A DNA stretch of 64,000 nt from Erysipelotrichaceae bacterium 66202529. GTDB lineage: Bacteria > Bacillota_I > Bacilli_A > Erysipelotrichales > Erysipelotrichaceae. A program made the position numbers and the translations under genes. The DNA lies in contig CP046174.1 in the NCBI GenBank assembly GCA_017161075.1, positions 2,418,001 to 2,482,000 of the forward strand, written 5' to 3'. A model generated the notes under the pieces. The model was not told where the DNA came from. It did not search any database and saw nothing but the letters and a program-made list of their open reading frames with translations. Positions within the stretch are counted from its first letter, which is position 1. Each line of letters starts with the position of its first letter. Positions 8,593 through 18,391 of this stretch are shown here, piece after piece.

Positions 8593-9297
8593 CTACAACC
8601 CTCCAAATCTGCGGTTTCTGTGATTGAATTCATCAATCGCCCGGTTCAATTCTTCTTTTGTAAATTCCGGCCAGGCTACCGGTGTGAAGATCAGCTCTGC
8701 ATAGGCCAGCTGCCAGAGCAGAAAATTACTGATACGCAGCTCGCCGCTTGTGCGAATCATCAGATCCAGCTCCGGCATATCGGCAGTCATCATATAGCTG
8801 CCAAAGGCTTCCTCGTCAATCGTGGCAGACGCCTTCCCCTCCAGCACGTCCTGTGCGTATTTTTGAGCCGCCAGTGTGATTTCCCTGCGGGCACCGTAAT
8901 TTACTGCCAGACAGAGAATCAGCCCGGTATTCTGTTTAGTTTCCGCTACCGCACTCGTTATCACCTTGCGTGTTTCTTCCGGAAACCGTTCAATTTCTCC
9001 AAGGAAGGTAACACGGATATTATTTTTCTTCAGCTCTGCCAGGTAGCGATTAAAAAAAAGCTTTGGAAGCTTGCACAGATAGTCAACCTCATCCTGCGGA
9101 CGTTTCCAGTTTTCCGTGGAAAACGCATAGCAGGTCAATGCTTTCACCCCGAGATCATTACATGCTATGGCAATCCTTCGTATATTTTCCGCTCCCTGCT
9201 TATGACCGGCAGTTCTCGGCAGTCCTCGTTTCTTTGCCCAGCGTCCATTTCCATCCATGATGATGGCAATGTGCTGCGGTATGATTCTTGTATCCAT
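8593..9297 (-). CDS. uppS: Isoprenyl transferase (undecaprenyl diphosphate synthase)
   Basis: A 234-residue cis-prenyltransferase that builds the C55 lipid carrier for peptidoglycan. HIAIIMDGNGRWAKKRG (10-26, Asp15) is the diphosphate-binding signature. The SNFLLWQLAYAEL and RTSGELRISNF segments near the C-terminus are also typical. I take the ATG at 9297, ten bases after AGGAGG; the ATG at 9321 has no site. It heads the uppS-cdsA-dxr-rseP block and follows frr on the same strand after a 170-base gap. Confidence 0.95.
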   Translation of the reverse strand: MDTRIIPQHIAIIMDGNGRWAKKRGLPRTAGHKQGAENIRRIAIACNDLGVKALTCYAFSTENWKRPQDEVDYLCKLPKLFFNRYLAELKKNNIRVTFLGEIERFPEETRKVITSAVAETKQNTGLILCLAVNYGARREITLAAQKYAQDVLEGKASATIDEEAFGSYMMTADMPELDLMIRTSGELRISNFLLWQLAYAELIFTPVAWPEFTKEELNRAIDEFNHRNRRFGGL

Positions 9298-9466
9298 AAG
9301 GATCCATCCTCCTACAATCATTATCGCTTGTTCATCAGAACAGAATTATTATACCATACTTTCCATGAACTACCATACTTTTACGAGCATACAGATGAAT
9401 TTACAATGCTTTTTTACAGCATTCCATAAGAAAAGAGATGCCGTACTGCGACACCTCCCCTTATGC

Positions 9467-10009
9467 TTATACCTTCATGATTTCCTTTGCTTTGTTTTCT
9501 ACAGCCTGATCAATGGTCTTACCGATTTTATCAGTCAGCTTCTGGATTTTTTCCTGTGCATCCTTTTTCAGATCCTCAGTCAGCTCCTTATCCTTTTTGA
9601 CTGCATCATTTGCATCACGGCGGATGTTACGGATGGCAATTTTCGCATCCTCTCCCATTTTGTGTGCAGCTTTTGCCAGCTCCTTACGGCGTTCTTCCGT
9701 TAAGGAAGGAACATTTAGACGAATCACTTCGCCATCGCTCTGCGGTACCAGACCGGTATCACTGGTCTGAATAGCACGTTCGATATCCTTCAGCGTACCG
9801 CGGTCATACGGCTTGATGACAAGCTGACGACCTTCTACCACCTTTACAGATGCCACCTGATTGATTGGTGTAGGACTTCCATAGTACTCAAACTGAACAT
9901 GATCAAGCAGGGATGCATGTGCGATACCGGTACGGATCGTTTTTAAATCCTCCTCCAGTACAGTGACTGCCTTTTTCATTTTTTCTTCTGCATGATTTAA
10001 GATTTCCAT
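9467..10009 (-). CDS. frr: Ribosome recycling factor
   Basis: A 180-residue factor that, with EF-G, splits post-termination ribosomes. The sequence matches the two-domain RRF fold: long helices at both ends and a small beta domain with the IRTGIAHASLL and NVPSLTEERRKELAK signatures. Slightly shorter than the usual 185 residues but complete. AAGGAAG precedes the ATG. It starts four bases after the pyrH stop, so pyrH-frr form an operon, as in most Firmicutes. Confidence 0.97.
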   Translation of the reverse strand: MEILNHAEEKMKKAVTVLEEDLKTIRTGIAHASLLDHVQFEYYGSPTPINQVASVKVVEGRQLVIKPYDRGTLKDIERAIQTSDTGLVPQSDGEVIRLNVPSLTEERRKELAKAAHKMGEDAKIAIRNIRRDANDAVKKDKELTEDLKKDAQEKIQKLTDKIGKTIDQAVENKAKEIMKV

Positions 10010-10013
10010 AGTA

Positions 10014-10727
10014 TTACTTCCTTTCCTTTGTGATAACGGTTCCTGTAATATCTCCCTGTACTGCCTTCAGGATGTTGCCCTGCTCGTTCATATTAAACAC
10101 GACCAGATCAATGTCATTGTCCATGCACATGCTGGTTGCTGTCGTATCCATGACAGCCAGTCCCTCCTGAATCAGATCCATATAGGTAAGCGTGTCGTAT
10201 TTCACAGCATCCGGATTGGTTTTCGGGTCTGCATTGTATACGCCGTCCACGCCGTTTTTCGCCATCAGAATCACATCTGCGCCGATTTCACTCGCACGTA
10301 ATGCTGCCGTGGTATCCGTGGAGAAGTACGGGTTTCCGGTTCCTGCACCAAAGATGACCACACGGCTCTTTTCCAGATGACGGTTTGCACGCCGTACGAT
10401 AAACGGCTCCGCTACCTTCTGCATTTCGATTGCGGTCTGCACACGTGTCGGCACACCCTCCTGCTCCAGCGCACTCTGCACTGCCAGGGCATTGATCACG
10501 GTTGCCAGCATCCCCATATAGTCTGCCTGTACACGCTCAATTCCCATCGTTTCCGCCATCTTGCCACGAATGAAGTTTCCTCCGCCCACAACGATAGCCA
10601 GATCAACTCCCAGCTCATGCACCTGTTTCAGTTCCTTTGCCAGAGAAGCAAGAATTTTGGGATCAAAGGAATTTCCGGGAGAGGACAATGCTTCTCCGCT
10701 TAATTTCAGCAATACTCGTTTGTACAT
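10014..10727 (-). CDS. pyrH: UMP kinase
   Basis: A 237-residue hexameric amino-acid-kinase-fold enzyme that phosphorylates UMP to [14 protein letters not shown] (4-14), GGGNFIRG and the late [15 protein letters not shown] stretch identify it. The start at 10727 is preferred over 10748 because AAAGGTGG lies eight bases upstream. It lies between tsf and frr, but two terminator-like hairpins separate it from tsf. It may therefore be transcribed separately or by readthrough. Confidence 0.97.
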   Translation of the reverse strand: MYKRVLLKLSGEALSSPGNSFDPKILASLAKELKQVHELGVDLAIVVGGGNFIRGKMAETMGIERVQADYMGMLATVINALAVQSALEQEGVPTRVQTAIEMQKVAEPFIVRRANRHLEKSRVVIFGAGTGNPYFSTDTTAALRASEIGADVILMAKNGVDGVYNADPKTNPDAVKYDTLTYMDLIQEGLAVMDTTATSMCMDNDIDLVVFNMNEQGNILKAVQGDITGTVITKERK

Positions 10728-10811
10728 AATTACGTCCACCTTTATCATTTTTTCGTATGTACGGATTTATAAAATCCTTCCGTTCTTATTATAAAGAAAA
10801 AGCTTTCAAAA

Positions 10812-10851
10812 AGGAAGAGGATTCTGTTGTTTTTTCCATTTTCCTCTTCCT
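10812..10851 (-). terminator. Long hairpin between tsf and pyrH, possible second terminator
   Basis: AGGAAGAGGA (10812-10821) and TCCTCTTCCT (10842-10851) pair perfectly over ten bases around a 20-base loop. On the minus strand the stem is followed by TTTTTG. It lies about 130 bases past the tsf terminator and 85 bases before pyrH. The rest of 10852-10965 shows no gene. Confidence 0.45.
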
Positions 10852-10965
10852 GCATGCAGACTGCAGAACCATAGGGCAGAAGGGATTGTTATACAGTAAG
10901 ACTCCTTCCCTGCACAAGGGCTCCCGTTGCTTTTCTTTCCCGCGTTCAGGCAGTCTACATGCCTT

Positions 10966-10990
10966 AAAAAAAGGACACAAAGAGTGTCCT
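10966..10990 (-). terminator. Intrinsic terminator of tsf, overlapping its stop codon
   Basis: Minus-strand RNA reads AGGACAC, loop, GTGTCCT then seven T. The first arm begins inside the tsf stop codon TAG (10991-10989). Confidence 0.85.
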
Positions 10991-11876
10991 ATTTACCAAA
11001 TGCCTGGCTCATTACTTCTTCAGCAAAGTTATCTTCACGTTTTTCGATACCCTCACCTACTGCGTAACGAATAAAGCTTGCGACAGTGGAAGCATGCTCC
11101 TTCAGATACTGTCCAACCTTCTGGTCAGGGTTCAGGAAGAATTCCTGTTCAACCAGACAAGCGTCTTTCAGATTCTTGGAAACCTTTCCTTCGATGATAC
11201 CAGCCAGTACCTTCTCCGGTTTGCTTGCCAGCTTTTCATCGTTTTTCACGATTTCTGTCTGTACCTTGCGCTCGTGCTCAACAACCTCTGCAGGCATATC
11301 GTCACGAGATACATACTGCGGATTCATGCTGGCAATCTGCATAGCCATATCCTTTGCGACTTTTTCATCCGCACCCTTCAGTACAGCAAGTGCAGAAATC
11401 TTTCCGCCCATGTGCATGTAGGAAGCGAATACTTCATCGTCTGCCTTCTCAACGACAGCCATACGACGCAGAGAGATTTTTTCTCCGATCGTAGCAGTTG
11501 CAGTTGTTACCAGATCCGCAATGGTTTCTCCGTTTACCGTGCAAGCCAGTGCAGCATCTAAATCAGCAGGCTTGTTAGCGATTAGAGCGTTTTTGATTGT
11601 TTCCAGCAGCTCCAGGAACTGCTCGTTCTTTGCAACGAAGTCAGTTTCAGAGTTAACCTCGAAAATAACTCCGGTATTGCCTTCCACACCAACGCGTGTC
11701 AGACCTTCTGCAGCGATACGGTCATTTTTCTTGGCAGCCTTTGCGATACCTTTTTCACGCAGCCAGTCGATAGACTTTGCAATGTCTCCGTCACACTCGG
11801 TCAGAGCCTTTTTGCAGTCCATCATTCCTGCGCCTGTTTTTTCACGTAATTCTTTTACTAATGCAGCAGTGATCAT
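10989..11876 (-). CDS. tsf: Elongation factor Ts
   Basis: A 295-residue guanine nucleotide exchange factor for EF-Tu. The N-terminal UBA-like domain carries LREKTGAGMMDCKKAL, and the core has the SETDFVAKNEQF signature. The two-subdomain core is full length, and the C-terminal module is present. It follows rpsB by 36 bases on the same strand, the normal rpsB-tsf pair. A terminator sits in its stop codon, so most transcripts likely end here before pyrH. Confidence 0.97.
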   Translation of the reverse strand: MITAALVKELREKTGAGMMDCKKALTECDGDIAKSIDWLREKGIAKAAKKNDRIAAEGLTRVGVEGNTGVIFEVNSETDFVAKNEQFLELLETIKNALIANKPADLDAALACTVNGETIADLVTTATATIGEKISLRRMAVVEKADDEVFASYMHMGGKISALAVLKGADEKVAKDMAMQIASMNPQYVSRDDMPAEVVEHERKVQTEIVKNDEKLASKPEKVLAGIIEGKVSKNLKDACLVEQEFFLNPDQKVGQYLKEHASTVASFIRYAVGEGIEKREDNFAEEVMSQAFGK

Positions 11877-11912
11877 GATCTTTCCTCCATTTATCTAAGT
11901 AGTTCTATCTGA

Positions 11913-12866
11913 TTATTCAGCAGCTTTAGGTGCTTCGCTCTTTGCAGCCTCGCTGTTAGCCGTTCTGTTTTCTGCAGCAGGACGGACATTTTCACGTCTC
12001 TGGTAAGGAGCCTTTGCATTGCGTCCGCCACGGTTGCGGTCATAAGGACGGCGGTTACGACGTTCCTCATTTCTCTGACGGCGACGTCTTTCGTTTTCAG
12101 CGATCTGTTCCTCAACGTTGATGATAACATCCTTCATCGTTACATCGTTTTCGTTCTCATCGATGTTGTGAGCAACACTTAACAGTCCGCCCTTAGCCTC
12201 TACGATTGCATCTGCCATCAGTGTTGTAATCAGCTTAACGGAACGGATTGCATCATCGTTGGAAGCGATTGGGTAATCAACTGTTTCCGGGTCACAGTTT
12301 GTATCTACCATTGCAAATACAGGGATTCCCAGCTTTTTAGCCTCTGCAACTGCATTGTGTTCTTCTTTTGGATCGATAACGAAGATAGCGTTTGGCAGCT
12401 TCTTCATTTCCTTGATTCCGCCCAGGAAGTTTTCCAGACGAGCCTTCTGCTTCTTAACCTGTGCGATTTCCTTCTTAGGGTACAGATCCAGTGTTCCGTT
12501 TGCTTCCATCTCTTCGATTTCAACAAGACGCTTTACACGTTTCTGAATGGTACGGTAGTTTGTCAACAGACCACCCAGCCATCTCTGGTTAACGAAGAAG
12601 CTTCCGGAACGAAGCGCTTCCTCAACAACAACAGCCTGTGCCTGTTTCTTTGTACCGACGAACAGTACCTTTCCGCCCTTTTCAGCGATATCTTTCATTG
12701 CAGCATATGCAGTGTCCAGCTGTTCCAGAGTTTTCTCCAGATTGATAATGTAAACACCGTTTCTGCTTGCATAGATGTTTGGTTTCATTTTTGGGTTCCA
12801 TCTGCGTGTCTGATGACCGAAATGTACACCAGATTCCAATAATTTTCTCATTGTTACTACTGACAT
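11913..12866 (-). CDS. rpsB: 30S ribosomal protein S2 with long basic C-terminal tail
   Basis: A 317-residue S2. Residues 1 to about 235 are the normal S2 fold ([44 protein letters not shown]). The remaining 80 residues form an extension not seen in E. coli or B. subtilis S2: a glutamate-rich helix, then an Arg/Asn-rich stretch ([20 protein letters not shown]), then an Ala/Glu tail. Such a tail is probably disordered and may touch rRNA or mRNA. GAGGATATATC precedes the ATG. A promoter and about 130 bases of leader lie upstream. Confidence 0.96.
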   Translation of the reverse strand: MSVVTMRKLLESGVHFGHQTRRWNPKMKPNIYASRNGVYIINLEKTLEQLDTAYAAMKDIAEKGGKVLFVGTKKQAQAVVVEEALRSGSFFVNQRWLGGLLTNYRTIQKRVKRLVEIEEMEANGTLDLYPKKEIAQVKKQKARLENFLGGIKEMKKLPNAIFVIDPKEEHNAVAEAKKLGIPVFAMVDTNCDPETVDYPIASNDDAIRSVKLITTLMADAIVEAKGGLLSVAHNIDENENDVTMKDVIINVEEQIAENERRRRQRNEERRNRRPYDRNRGGRNAKAPYQRRENVRPAAENRTANSEAAKSEAPKAAE

Positions 12867-12996
12867 GATATATCCTCACTTTCCGTTACGCCTCCATCAC
12901 TTCTGCGCGGCAGCAACTTATCACCGGCGCATTCACTGTGCCTCAAAGCACGGGCTGCCGAATCCATGATGTGTGTAGTGTGCGTGTTCGCACCGT
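12867..12996 (-). promoter_or_regulatory. Structured 5' leader of rpsB (putative S2 leader)
   Basis: About 130 transcribed bases lie between the promoter and the S2 start. They contain GC-rich complementary segments (for example GCAGCCCGTGC and the GCACACTAC region) unlike ordinary spacers. S2 autoregulates through its leader in several bacteria, so an autogenous control element is plausible. I cannot match it to a defined motif by eye. Confidence 0.4.
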
Positions 12997-13001
12997 TGTT
13001 T

Positions 13002-13029
13002 ATTATATCACATCTGTTGTTCTTTTCAA
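13002..13029 (-). promoter_or_regulatory. Promoter of rpsB-tsf
   Basis: On the minus strand TTGAAA (13029-13024), 16 bases, TATAAT (13007-13002). The -35 sits inside a hairpin that on the plus strand looks like a terminator. Confidence 0.75.
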
Positions 13030-13037
13030 CAGTTTTT
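13014..13037 (+). terminator. Terminator-like hairpin with T-run on the plus strand
   Basis: CTGTTG and CAACAG (six pairs) flank TTCTTTT and are followed by seven T on the plus strand. No plus-strand gene lies upstream, so it may block antisense transcription into rpsB-xerC or be incidental. Confidence 0.4.
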
Positions 13038-13952
13038 TTACTTTTCTTGTGCACGCGGGTGTGCATGGGTATAGGCTTTTTTCAGCCGCTCCTGTGTCAC
13101 ATGGACATAAACCTGCGTGGTGGATAGGGAGGAATGCCCGAGCAGCTCCTGTACGACACGCAGATCGGCGCCGTTATCCAGCAGATGGGTCGCAAAGCTG
13201 TGCCGAAACATATGCGGATGGACATGCACCTGCAGCTTACAGCCGGCTGCCGCAACCTGCATACGATACTGTATCCCCCGCGTAGTCAGTCCCTTTCCCC
13301 GCTGATTGATGAATACGATATCATGCTCCTGCGACGGCTGCATCCACAGCGGGCGAACCTGCTGCAGATAGCGCTCCACAAGCTCTCCCGCCAGTGTATA
13401 AAAGGGAACGATTCGCTGCTTGTTTCCCTTTCCTGTTATGGTGAGGATACGCTCCTGTAAATCGATATCGCGCAGACGAAGGGATGCCGCCTCGCTCACA
13501 CGCAGGCCGCATGCATACATCAGCTCAAACATGGCACGATCCCGCAGACCATCCGGTGTATCCAGCACAAAGGAGGACAGAAAGGTATCCATTTCATCGT
13601 AAAACAGAAATTCTGGAATCCGCTTGGAGCGCTTCGGTGTCTTAAAATACAGAAACGGATTTTGTGAAATTCCGACATATTCATTGAGATAGCGGTAAAA
13701 GGAACGCAGTGAGGAAAGCTTGCGGGCAATCGTGGAATTTTTCATTTCTCCGCTGACGCCGCTTTTTTCCCGCAGCGAGGCGATGTAATTCATAACCAGA
13801 ATGCGGTCTGCATCCTGCAGCTCCTCAACACCCTCTGCCTGCAAAAAAGAGATAAACTCTCGAATATCTCTTTGATAGGCATCCCGTGTATGCACACTGC
13901 CGCTGTTGAGGGAATCCATATACTGCAGAAAGCGTGCAAGCAGCTCCTCCAT
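13038..13952 (-). CDS. xerC: Tyrosine recombinase XerC
   Basis: A 304-residue site-specific recombinase that resolves chromosome dimers at dif with XerD. The SAM-like N-terminal domain (1-100) is followed by the catalytic domain with Arg151 (ACGLRVSEA), Lys175 (GKGNKQR), His247 and Arg250 (HMFRHSF), His273 (LLGHSS) and nucleophile Tyr282 (TTQVYVH): the full active-site set. It overlaps the trmFO stop by one base (TGATG). The trmFO-xerC pair next to rpsB resembles the B. subtilis topA-trmFO-xerC order. XerD, a near relative, is not excluded, but context favours XerC. Confidence 0.92.
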   Translation of the reverse strand: MEELLARFLQYMDSLNSGSVHTRDAYQRDIREFISFLQAEGVEELQDADRILVMNYIASLREKSGVSGEMKNSTIARKLSSLRSFYRYLNEYVGISQNPFLYFKTPKRSKRIPEFLFYDEMDTFLSSFVLDTPDGLRDRAMFELMYACGLRVSEAASLRLRDIDLQERILTITGKGNKQRIVPFYTLAGELVERYLQQVRPLWMQPSQEHDIVFINQRGKGLTTRGIQYRMQVAAAGCKLQVHVHPHMFRHSFATHLLDNGADLRVVQELLGHSSLSTTQVYVHVTQERLKKAYTHAHPRAQEK

Positions 13953-15247
13953 CAGTCAAATTCCCCTTTGTATGTATCGATCACAGAAAGAGCCTGTCGT
14001 GCAAAGGCCTCCTTGCGCTCCTTTTTCTTTACCTTTTCCAAAAGACGCATGATGCCGAAATTGGCATTCATCGGCTGGAAATAACGCTCACTGGCATGTG
14101 TGATATAGTGTGCCATAGAGCCGATGACACACGTATCCGGCAGCTCGATACAGCGTTTTTCACGCATGAGATTAGCCATATTCAAGCCGGCAAGCAAGCC
14201 GCTGGCAGCACTTTCGACATAGCCCTCAACGCCGCACAGCTGCCCGGCAAAAAACAGATCATCCCGCTCGATATGCTGGTAGGTGGCACGCAGCACCTTG
14301 GGTGCACACAGATAAGAATTGCGGTGCATGACACCGTAACGCACGATGGACACCTTCTCCAGTCCCGGAATCATAGACAATAAACGCTTTTGTTCCCCCC
14401 ACTTCAAATGGGTTTGAAAGCCGACGATATTGTACAAACTTGCCACAGCATTATCCTGACGAAGCTGAACCACCGCATATGGCAGAGTTCCATCCGGACG
14501 TTCCAGACCCACCGGCTTCATCGGGCCAAACAGCAATGTCTGCCGGCCGCGGCGTGCCATTTCTTCAAACGGCATACAGCCTTCAAAATAGGTTTCATCC
14601 TCAAAGTCATGCAGTTGGGCTGTTTCCGCATGAATCAGCTCCTCATAAAACGCATCGAATTCCTCTTTGCTCATCGGACAGTTGATATAAGCAGCCTCCC
14701 CCTTGTCATAGCGGGATTTGATATACGCCTTGGTAAAATCAATACTGTCTCTTTCAATGATTGGAGCCGCCGCATCATAGAAATGAAAATAGTCCGCATG
14801 CGTATACTCCTGAATCGCCTTGCTTAGCGCATCACTGGTCAGCGGCCCGCTGGCAATAATCACAGGCCCCTGGGGAATGTGAGTGACCTCTTCCCGTACG
14901 ACTTCAACAAGAGGATGCTGCTGCAGCGTATCGCTCACCAGCCGCGAAAACGCCTGACGATCGACTGCCAATGCACTTCCTGCCGGAACACGCGTCGCAT
15001 CGGCACATGCCATGATGAGTGAATCCAGATGCCGCATTTCCTCCTTCAGGATACCGACAGCATTTTGCAAGGAATCCGAGCGCAGTGAATTGGAGCACAC
15101 CAGCTCCGCAAAATCTTTACTGTGATGCGCAGGGGATGCTTTTTGCGGACGCATTTCTATCAGCCGCACCGGAATATTACGCTTCACCAGCTGCCAGGCT
15201 GCCTCACAGCCCGCCAGTCCGGCTCCTACAATGCTAACCCTCTCCAT
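13952..15247 (-). CDS. trmFO: Methylenetetrahydrofolate-tRNA-(uracil-5-)-methyltransferase
   Basis: A 431-residue flavoprotein that forms ribothymidine at tRNA position 54 using methylene-THF and FADH2, the folate-dependent route of Firmicutes. The FAD-binding [13 protein letters not shown] (8-20) and the [21 protein letters not shown] signature region are conserved. It starts two bases after the topA stop and abuts xerC, so topA-trmFO-xerC form one operon. Length matches B. subtilis TrmFO (Gid). Confidence 0.97.
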   Translation of the reverse strand: MERVSIVGAGLAGCEAAWQLVKRNIPVRLIEMRPQKASPAHHSKDFAELVCSNSLRSDSLQNAVGILKEEMRHLDSLIMACADATRVPAGSALAVDRQAFSRLVSDTLQQHPLVEVVREEVTHIPQGPVIIASGPLTSDALSKAIQEYTHADYFHFYDAAAPIIERDSIDFTKAYIKSRYDKGEAAYINCPMSKEEFDAFYEELIHAETAQLHDFEDETYFEGCMPFEEMARRGRQTLLFGPMKPVGLERPDGTLPYAVVQLRQDNAVASLYNIVGFQTHLKWGEQKRLLSMIPGLEKVSIVRYGVMHRNSYLCAPKVLRATYQHIERDDLFFAGQLCGVEGYVESAASGLLAGLNMANLMREKRCIELPDTCVIGSMAHYITHASERYFQPMNANFGIMRLLEKVKKKERKEAFARQALSVIDTYKGEFD

Positions 15248-15249
15248 AC

Positions 15250-17490
15250 TTATCCATTATCCTTTTCTTCATCAGCTGCTTCTTTTTTTACGGTTTTCTT
15301 CACTGCCTTTTTCACAACCTTCTTGGTTGTCTTTTTTGCGGTTGTCTTCTTTGCAGTGCTTCCATCCTCCTGCTCCGCCTTTTCCTTTTTCGGCTCTTTT
15401 TTAATATAGCGGCACTTCGGATAATTGCTGCAGCCCACAAAGGTCGTACCAAAACGGGATTTTCTTCTCACCAGCTCATGTCCGCACTCTGGACACAGCT
15501 CTCCGGTAGGCTCCGGTTCTTCTTTGGTTTTGTTGCTCTTGATATATTTACACTCAGGATAATTGCTGCAGGCCAGAAAGGAACCGTAACGCCCTTTCTT
15601 TGTCACCATCTTGCTTCCGCATTTCGGGCAGACCTCCTCTACAGCGTTTTCATCCTCATCCTCTCCCTTGGTATAACGGCATTCCGGGAAGTTGATACAG
15701 GAAATAAATTTACCGAAACGTCCGATACGATATACGAGGTCGTTTCCGCAATCCGGACATTTATCACCGGTACGCTCCAGCTCCTTCTTTTCCATATTTT
15801 CATAGGCATTTTGCAGCAGCGGTTCAAATTCATTGTAGAAGGTACGAACCTCCTCAATATTGTTTCGTTCACCTGCCGCAATCTCATCCAGATGATGCTC
15901 CATGTTAGCAGTATAGGATACGTTGATAATGCCGCTGAAAAACTCCTGCAGCTTGGTATCGGTCAATTCCCCCTGCTCACTCGGTATGAACACCTTGGTC
16001 TTGCTGCCTTCACTTGGACGCTCCAAAGAAACATAGCCACGGGCCTGCAGTGTATCGATGATAATTGCATACGTGGAAGGACGGCCAATGCCTTTTTCCT
16101 CCAGATCCTTGATCAAACGCGCCTCACTGTAGCGTAACGGCGGCTCTGTAAAGTGCTGCTTTCCTTCCAACTCAACATCCTTTAAGACTTCCTGTTCTTC
16201 CATCACCGGCAGCATTTCATCCTTAACAGTTTCATAATCACTGTAGATTTTCAAATATCCGTCAAAGGTCAGAATGGAACCGTTGGCGCTGAACTCACAG
16301 CCATCGGATACGATCTGTACATTCACGACATTGCTTTTGCTTGGCGCCATCAGGGAAGCAAGGGTTCTGGCATAAATCAGCTTGTACAGCTTGTACTGAT
16401 CATTTGTAAGATATTCCTTTACACGCTGAGGTGTATTCAAAATGCTGGTCGGACGGATTGCCTCATGCGCATCCTGTGCATTTTCACTGTTTTTCTGACG
16501 GGCACGTCCGCGATAGTCCTTCCCATAGGTATCCTCTATATAGCTTTCCGCATCCTTTACGAACTGCTCGCTCAGACGTGTGGAATCGGTACGCATATAG
16601 GAAATCAGACCCTCGCTGACGCCTCCTGCAAGAGGAAGTCCTTCATACAGCTTCTGTGCGATCTGCATCGTCTTTTTTGCCCCAAAGCCCAGCTTAGTGC
16701 TTGCCTCCTGCTGCAGCGTGGAGGTGATAAATGGCATCCTCGCCTCTTTCTTACGTACCTTCTTTTCGATGCTGCTGACTACAAACTCTTTGCAGCAGCG
16801 TTCGATAATTGCATTTACTTCTTCCTGCGTTTTCAATTCTGCTTTTTTGCCATCAATCTTATTTAACGAAGCACTGAACGTCTTGCCATCCTTTTCAATG
16901 TTGGCTGCCAGTGTCCAGTATTCTTCACTCTTAAACGCGCGTATCTCATTTTCACGTTCCACGATCAAGCGCAGTGCCACAGACTGCACGCGTCCTGCGG
17001 ACTTGCTTTTTATTTTGCTCTGTAAAAGCTTGGACAGCTTGAAGCCGATAATACGATCCAGCATTCTTCTGGCTTCCTGAGACTTCACCAGATCCTGATC
17101 AATCGTACGCGGATGCTCAAAGGCCGCAATGACTGCGTTTTTTGTAATTTCATTGAAGATAATACGGTTTTCTTCTTCCATATTCAGATCCAGCACATTT
17201 GCCAGATGCCAGGCAATCGCCTCTCCCTCACGGTCGGGGTCACTTGCCAGATACACATGATCGCTTTTCTTTGCGAGATCCTTCAGCTCCTTAACGACTG
17301 CTCGTTTGTCGCTGCTGATCTTATAGGTCGGTTCAAAGTCATGATCGACATCGATGCCCAGACCGCCTTTTCCGCTTGTCGCAAGATCACGTATATGTCC
17401 TTTGGATGAAACAACATGATAGTCGCCACCCAGGTATTTTTCTATGGTTTTGGATTTGGAAGGGGATTCCACAATAACCAGATTTTTCAT
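15250..17490 (-). CDS. topA: DNA topoisomerase I
   Basis: A 746-residue type IA topoisomerase that relaxes negative supercoils. The TOPRIM domain has [14 protein letters not shown] and [14 protein letters not shown]. The active-site tyrosine lies in [14 protein letters not shown]. Three C-terminal four-cysteine zinc modules follow (each CPxCG...C.NFPEC or NYPxC), then a tail of repeated [14 protein letters not shown] blocks. Lysine tails on topoisomerase I in other bacteria bind DNA or RNA polymerase. AGGAGG fixes the start at 17490. It is first in topA-trmFO-xerC, 70 bases after dprA. Confidence 0.97.
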   Translation of the reverse strand: MKNLVIVESPSKSKTIEKYLGGDYHVVSSKGHIRDLATSGKGGLGIDVDHDFEPTYKISSDKRAVVKELKDLAKKSDHVYLASDPDREGEAIAWHLANVLDLNMEEENRIIFNEITKNAVIAAFEHPRTIDQDLVKSQEARRMLDRIIGFKLSKLLQSKIKSKSAGRVQSVALRLIVERENEIRAFKSEEYWTLAANIEKDGKTFSASLNKIDGKKAELKTQEEVNAIIERCCKEFVVSSIEKKVRKKEARMPFITSTLQQEASTKLGFGAKKTMQIAQKLYEGLPLAGGVSEGLISYMRTDSTRLSEQFVKDAESYIEDTYGKDYRGRARQKNSENAQDAHEAIRPTSILNTPQRVKEYLTNDQYKLYKLIYARTLASLMAPSKSNVVNVQIVSDGCEFSANGSILTFDGYLKIYSDYETVKDEMLPVMEEQEVLKDVELEGKQHFTEPPLRYSEARLIKDLEEKGIGRPSTYAIIIDTLQARGYVSLERPSEGSKTKVFIPSEQGELTDTKLQEFFSGIINVSYTANMEHHLDEIAAGERNNIEEVRTFYNEFEPLLQNAYENMEKKELERTGDKCPDCGNDLVYRIGRFGKFISCINFPECRYTKGEDEDENAVEEVCPKCGSKMVTKKGRYGSFLACSNYPECKYIKSNKTKEEPEPTGELCPECGHELVRRKSRFGTTFVGCSNYPKCRYIKKEPKKEKAEQEDGSTAKKTTAKKTTKKVVKKAVKKTVKKEAADEEKDNG

Positions 17491-17560
17491 GTTATGCCTC
17501 CTAGCAATTAAATATACGTCTCCTATTATTCGCATAAATTTCCATTTTGTCAAACATTTT

Positions 17561-18292
17561 TTAAAAAATAAGCCGCACGTCCTCCTCATCCACAAGGATA
17601 TTTGCCCCCTGGGATATCAATAGATTACAGCCAACTCCTGCTTCATCCTGATAGGCATGCGGGACACAGTACACAGGAATATCCAGCTCTAAAGCCTCAT
17701 TGACAGTAAGCAGAGAGCCGCTGCGCTTTCGTGCCTCCACAACGATGACAGCATCGCTCAGCGCCGCAATCAGACGGTTGCGCCAGGGGAAATGATACGC
17801 ATAGGGTCGAGAGCCCTTCGGGTACTCACTGATCACGAGCTGCTTTTTTTTCATCACGGCGTAAAGCTGGGCATGCTCCCTTGGATACACCACATCCAGA
17901 CCGCAGCCGATCACACCGATGGTTGCACGATCCAGCGCACTGCGATGCGCCTGTCCATCGATTCCCTTCGCCAGCCCGGAAATAATGACGAAGCGTTCCT
18001 TTAAAATAGTTGTAATCTGTGCACAGTTGCGCAAGCCTGCAGCACTTGCCTCACGGCTTCCCACGATACCGCAGCCCGCTTTGTTCAGCAGTCCGATATC
18101 CCCCTCATAAAATAGTATCCATGGCGGACAGGCAAGTCTGCGCAGCTTCTGTGGATACTCCGCATCCGCAATCGTCACATAGCTTCCCGCATAGGGCAGA
18201 CACTCCCATGCCTCCTGCCTGTTCAAGGCCTGTTTCATTTTGTTCCAGTCACCGTTATAACGAACGGCATAGCATAATAGCTGTTCTCTCAT
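17561..18292 (-). CDS. dprA: DNA-processing protein DprA
   Basis: A 243-residue Rossmann-like protein that loads RecA on incoming single-stranded DNA during transformation. Motifs seen: CGIVGSREASAAG, ISGLAKGIDGQAH, GCGLDVVYPREH and PWRNRLIAALSDAVIVVEA. It ends soon after the core, so the C-terminal winged-helix domain of longer homologues is missing, as is a full N-terminal SAM domain. GAGGTG fixes the start. dprA-topA is the usual Firmicutes order. recA, tail-less ssb and this gene could form a competence set, but no uptake genes are in the window. Confidence 0.93.
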   Translation of the reverse strand: MREQLLCYAVRYNGDWNKMKQALNRQEAWECLPYAGSYVTIADAEYPQKLRRLACPPWILFYEGDIGLLNKAGCGIVGSREASAAGLRNCAQITTILKERFVIISGLAKGIDGQAHRSALDRATIGVIGCGLDVVYPREHAQLYAVMKKKQLVISEYPKGSRPYAYHFPWRNRLIAALSDAVIVVEARKRSGSLLTVNEALELDIPVYCVPHAYQDEAGVGCNLLISQGANILVDEEDVRLIF

Positions 18293-18337
18293 AATATCAC
18301 CTCATATGTATATACGAAATGAACTGGGAAAACTCCT

Positions 18338-18366
18338 AAAAAAAACAGGAGATTTTCCTGTTTTTT
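18338..18366 (-). terminator. Intrinsic terminator after the SPFH operon
   Basis: AAAAAACAGGA (18340-18350) and TCCTGTTTTTT (18356-18366) form an 11-pair stem with a five-base loop. Both sides end in A/T runs, so it could act in either direction. It ends the transcript coming from 18392. Confidence 0.85.
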
Positions 18367-18391
18367 ATAAAATCCTCTATGATGGAATATG

